A stretch of DNA of 64,000 bases from Candidatus Symbiothrix dinenymphae (lineage in GTDB: Bacteria > Bacteroidota > Bacteroidia > Bacteroidales > Azobacteroidaceae), in contig BBRT01000001.1 of the NCBI GenBank assembly GCA_001417715.1, positions 41,658 to 105,657 of the forward strand. Reading direction: 5' to 3'. The stretch's first letter is position 1. Every line of letters starts with the position of its first letter. The position numbers and the translations under genes were made by a program. The notes under the pieces are model-generated. The model did not search any database and had not been told where the DNA came from. It saw nothing but the letters and a program-made list of their open reading frames with translations. Shown one piece after another: positions 62,446 to 64,000 of this stretch.

Positions 62446-62489
62446 TGACCATGTGGTGGTTTCTACTCCGGTGTTCTATTCCCTTTTCT
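62430..62489. repeat. 60-bp exact direct repeat at the junction, copy 1
   Basis: Sixty bases identical to 63889-63948. This copy lies exactly where the minus-strand gene ends its homology and the plus-strand gene begins. Confidence 0.95.
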
Positions 62490-64000
62490 ACGCAAGACCC
62501 CTCATCATCGGCTCTGGCAAATTATTCGTTCGCCGGGTGGTTTTATGACGATGATGATGATGAACCAAGTAACGATGTGAGAGCCACTTTCCCTATCTCG
62601 GTATTAGAACCGGTTCATCTGCATGCTACCTGGGAACTGAAACGCTATGAGATTGCGTACGAACTGGATGGTGGTCATTTCAGAAATCCCGGAATAGGTG
62701 GTCTTTATGGTGACCCCGGCGTTGTCGACAGTATTACCAGATATACGATACTCAGCACATTTACACTGCCTGAGCCGGTAAAACAGGGGTGGGTGTTTGA
62801 CGGCTGGTTTGAGAATGCAGCAAAAACCTTGCGGAATAGCAGAATCGAGGCAGGTAGCTCCGGAAATAAGAAGTTTTATGCCAAGTGGCGGCTCCGCACG
62901 ATTACCTATATGATGGATGGTGGACATTTCAAAAATCCCGGTATAGGTGGAGCTTATGGTGCTCCCGGTGTTTTCGACAGTATTACTGCTTACAGCTATT
63001 TTACGGAAACGCCTTTGGTAGCCCCGGAACGAACCGAATGGTTCTTTGACGGCTGGCGTGACCGAGAGCCGACTGAGGTTGACCCCGGAATCATTGTTCG
63101 GAGCATCCCGGCAGGACAAGAAAGAGATATCGTCTTGTGGGCAAGATGGCTATTCGGACATACGGTCACATTTAACACGCTGGCGGCAACTGCCTCTCCG
63201 GTGCCACCGCAAATTGTAGGGCATACGCGCACGTTCGCGAAACCGGAACCACCGACACTTACCGGATATGTCTTCTTTAACAAGTGGTATGTGGATTCGC
63301 TTTGCACCATTGAGTGGGATTTTGAAGTGAACCGTGTTCTATGCGATACCGTCCTATATGGCAAGTGGGGTAAAACAAATTTTGAGGAAACATTCGAACC
63401 TAATTCGCCTACTTTCGAGAAGTGGAAATATACGCAGGACAGCCAACCCAATAAATGGTTTATTGGAACCGGGGCACGTAACTCTAATTATGCTGCTTAT
63501 ATTTCGGATGATGGTGGTGTCTCGAATCATTATGCGATAGATGTCTCTACTGCTCTTGCTCTGCAACCACCGTTTGCGCAGGCTACAAGCATTTCGCATC
63601 TCTATATCGACCTCGAATTGCCAAGTGCCGCCGAAGATTATGTTCTCACTTACGACTGGAAGGCTGCCGGTGAAGGTGGTGTCTCTGAGAAAAAGGATTA
63701 TATGACGGTCTATATGACTGATACGACTGTTATTCCTGTGGCAGGGCAATTGCTCGATGTGGTTGCTATGGATACTTGTCAGGGCGACACTGCATGGCGA
63801 CAGGCAAAACATACTGTGGAGGCGAGATTTAATGGAACCACAAGGCGGTTGATATTTTCGTGGATAAATGATGATAAAGTGGGCTCTCAAACGCCTGCTG
63901 CCATTGACCATGTGGTGGTTTCTACTCCGGTGTTCTATTCCCTTTTCTTTGATTTGAGCGGAGGACATAATTGGCGGGATACTATCAGGCATGCACCTTT
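62451..64000 (+). CDS. InlB-repeat surface protein, internal part, open at window end
   Basis: An open frame of at least 516 codons that runs off the window. From about 62490 it encodes InlB-type repeats with GW core motifs (YSFAGWFYD, VFDGWFENA, FFDGWRDRE, ending ATW, YAKW, ARW and YGKW), then a choice-of-anchor J-like adhesin domain (NFEETFEPNSPTFEKW to AIDHVVVSTP), then the start of another repeat (FFDLSGGHNW). The two middle repeats share MDGGHFKNPGIGGAYG-type blocks. The ATG at 62451 lies in a repeat and is probably not a real start. It is the same protein family as the minus-strand gene at 61237-62445, which has the sorting domain this piece lacks. Confidence 0.8.
   Translation, partial: MWWFLLRCSIPFSTQDPSSSALANYSFAGWFYDDDDDEPSNDVRATFPISVLEPVHLHATWELKRYEIAYELDGGHFRNPGIGGLYGDPGVVDSITRYTILSTFTLPEPVKQGWVFDGWFENAAKTLRNSRIEAGSSGNKKFYAKWRLRTITYMMDGGHFKNPGIGGAYGAPGVFDSITAYSYFTETPLVAPERTEWFFDGWRDREPTEVDPGIIVRSIPAGQERDIVLWARWLFGHTVTFNTLAATASPVPPQIVGHTRTFAKPEPPTLTGYVFFNKWYVDSLCTIEWDFEVNRVLCDTVLYGKWGKTNFEETFEPNSPTFEKWKYTQDSQPNKWFIGTGARNSNYAAYISDDGGVSNHYAIDVSTALALQPPFAQATSISHLYIDLELPSAAEDYVLTYDWKAAGEGGVSEKKDYMTVYMTDTTVIPVAGQLLDVVAMDTCQGDTAWRQAKHTVEARFNGTTRRLIFSWINDDKVGSQTPAAIDHVVVSTPVFYSLFFDLSGGHNWRDTIRHAP
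63889..63948. repeat. 60-bp exact direct repeat, copy 2
   Basis: In frame within the plus-strand protein, encoding TPAAIDHVVVSTPVFYSLF. The copy at 62430 is in another frame relative to what follows it. Confidence 0.95.

Noticed and set aside
62604..63992. Minus-strand open frames in the right end of the window
   Set aside because: They are opposite to the clear InlB-repeat frame on the plus strand, which is open through the window edge.

Overview
This window comes from a member of the Bacteroidetes, most likely an uncultured Bacteroidales. Four things point there: 26 promoter elements of the form TAnnTTTG (usually TACCTTTG) placed just upstream of genes, a type IX secretion C-terminal sorting domain, a Bacteroidetes-style LptE lipoprotein, and a heterodimeric methylmalonyl-CoA mutase. 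I found no rRNA, tRNA, CRISPR array or transposase. Housekeeping genes (mazG, ilvD, aroC, ruvA, truA, lptE, msbA-like, dnaG, pncC, mutB/mutA, yqeY, mutS) are mixed with many toxin-antitoxin and nuclease genes.

Layout. 0-0.6 kb: YafQ-type toxin-antitoxin pair. 0.6-6.7 kb: a leftward operon of an EcoRI-type adenine methyltransferase, a broken DUF262 gene, an internally deleted AlbA/ATPase gene, a SWIM zinc-finger protein, mazG and a beta-helix lipoprotein. 6.7-12.7 kb: dsbD with a DUF1015 gene, an outer-membrane beta-barrel protein and a HEPN/MNT pair. 12.7-16.3 kb: ilvD and an AAA/PD-(D/E)XK protein. 16.3-17.0 kb: decayed small ORFs and a 20-base C run. 17.0-24.7 kb: surface-glycan operon (GT2, a GT-C-like membrane protein, YfhO, an AlbA-type regulator and a UDP-sugar dehydrogenase). 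24.7-34.4 kb: TPR protein, aroC, ruvA, HepT/MntA, truA-lptE, ABC exporter and a metal P-type ATPase. 34.5-43 kb: TPR protein, YhcG-type nuclease and dnaG in one operon, then a DUF4143 ATPase and a SLC1-type symporter. 43-53.5 kb: mutA and mutB separated by about 6 kb carrying a SNF2 helicase, a broken YhcG gene and a TPR gene. 53.6-58 kb: second DUF4143 ATPase, nucleoside hydrolase lipoprotein, a RelE-type pair and an orphan CDI-like toxin. 58-64 kb: yqeY-mutS and two oppositely oriented pieces of a large type IX-secreted InlB-repeat protein.

The most unusual content is repeat DNA inside genes. (1) Both YhcG (DUF1016) genes carry a series of perfect palindromes in the linker between the two domains, every one centred on the first base of a Val or Leu codon. 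(2) A degenerate heptamer (CAGTTAC/GGTAACT-like) forms short period-7 arrays at nine loci, four of them inside proteins and one at a gene end. (3) A REP-like palindrome encoding a GLTRNP-type peptide sits inside three proteins and forms a long inverted pair in an intergenic region. (4) Two MITE-like elements with about 40-bp terminal inverted repeats share their left part exactly but have opposite orientations of the central loop. (5) AlbA-type genes end in 12-bp repeats. Several accessory genes show internal deletions, which suggests turnover of defence-type genes.
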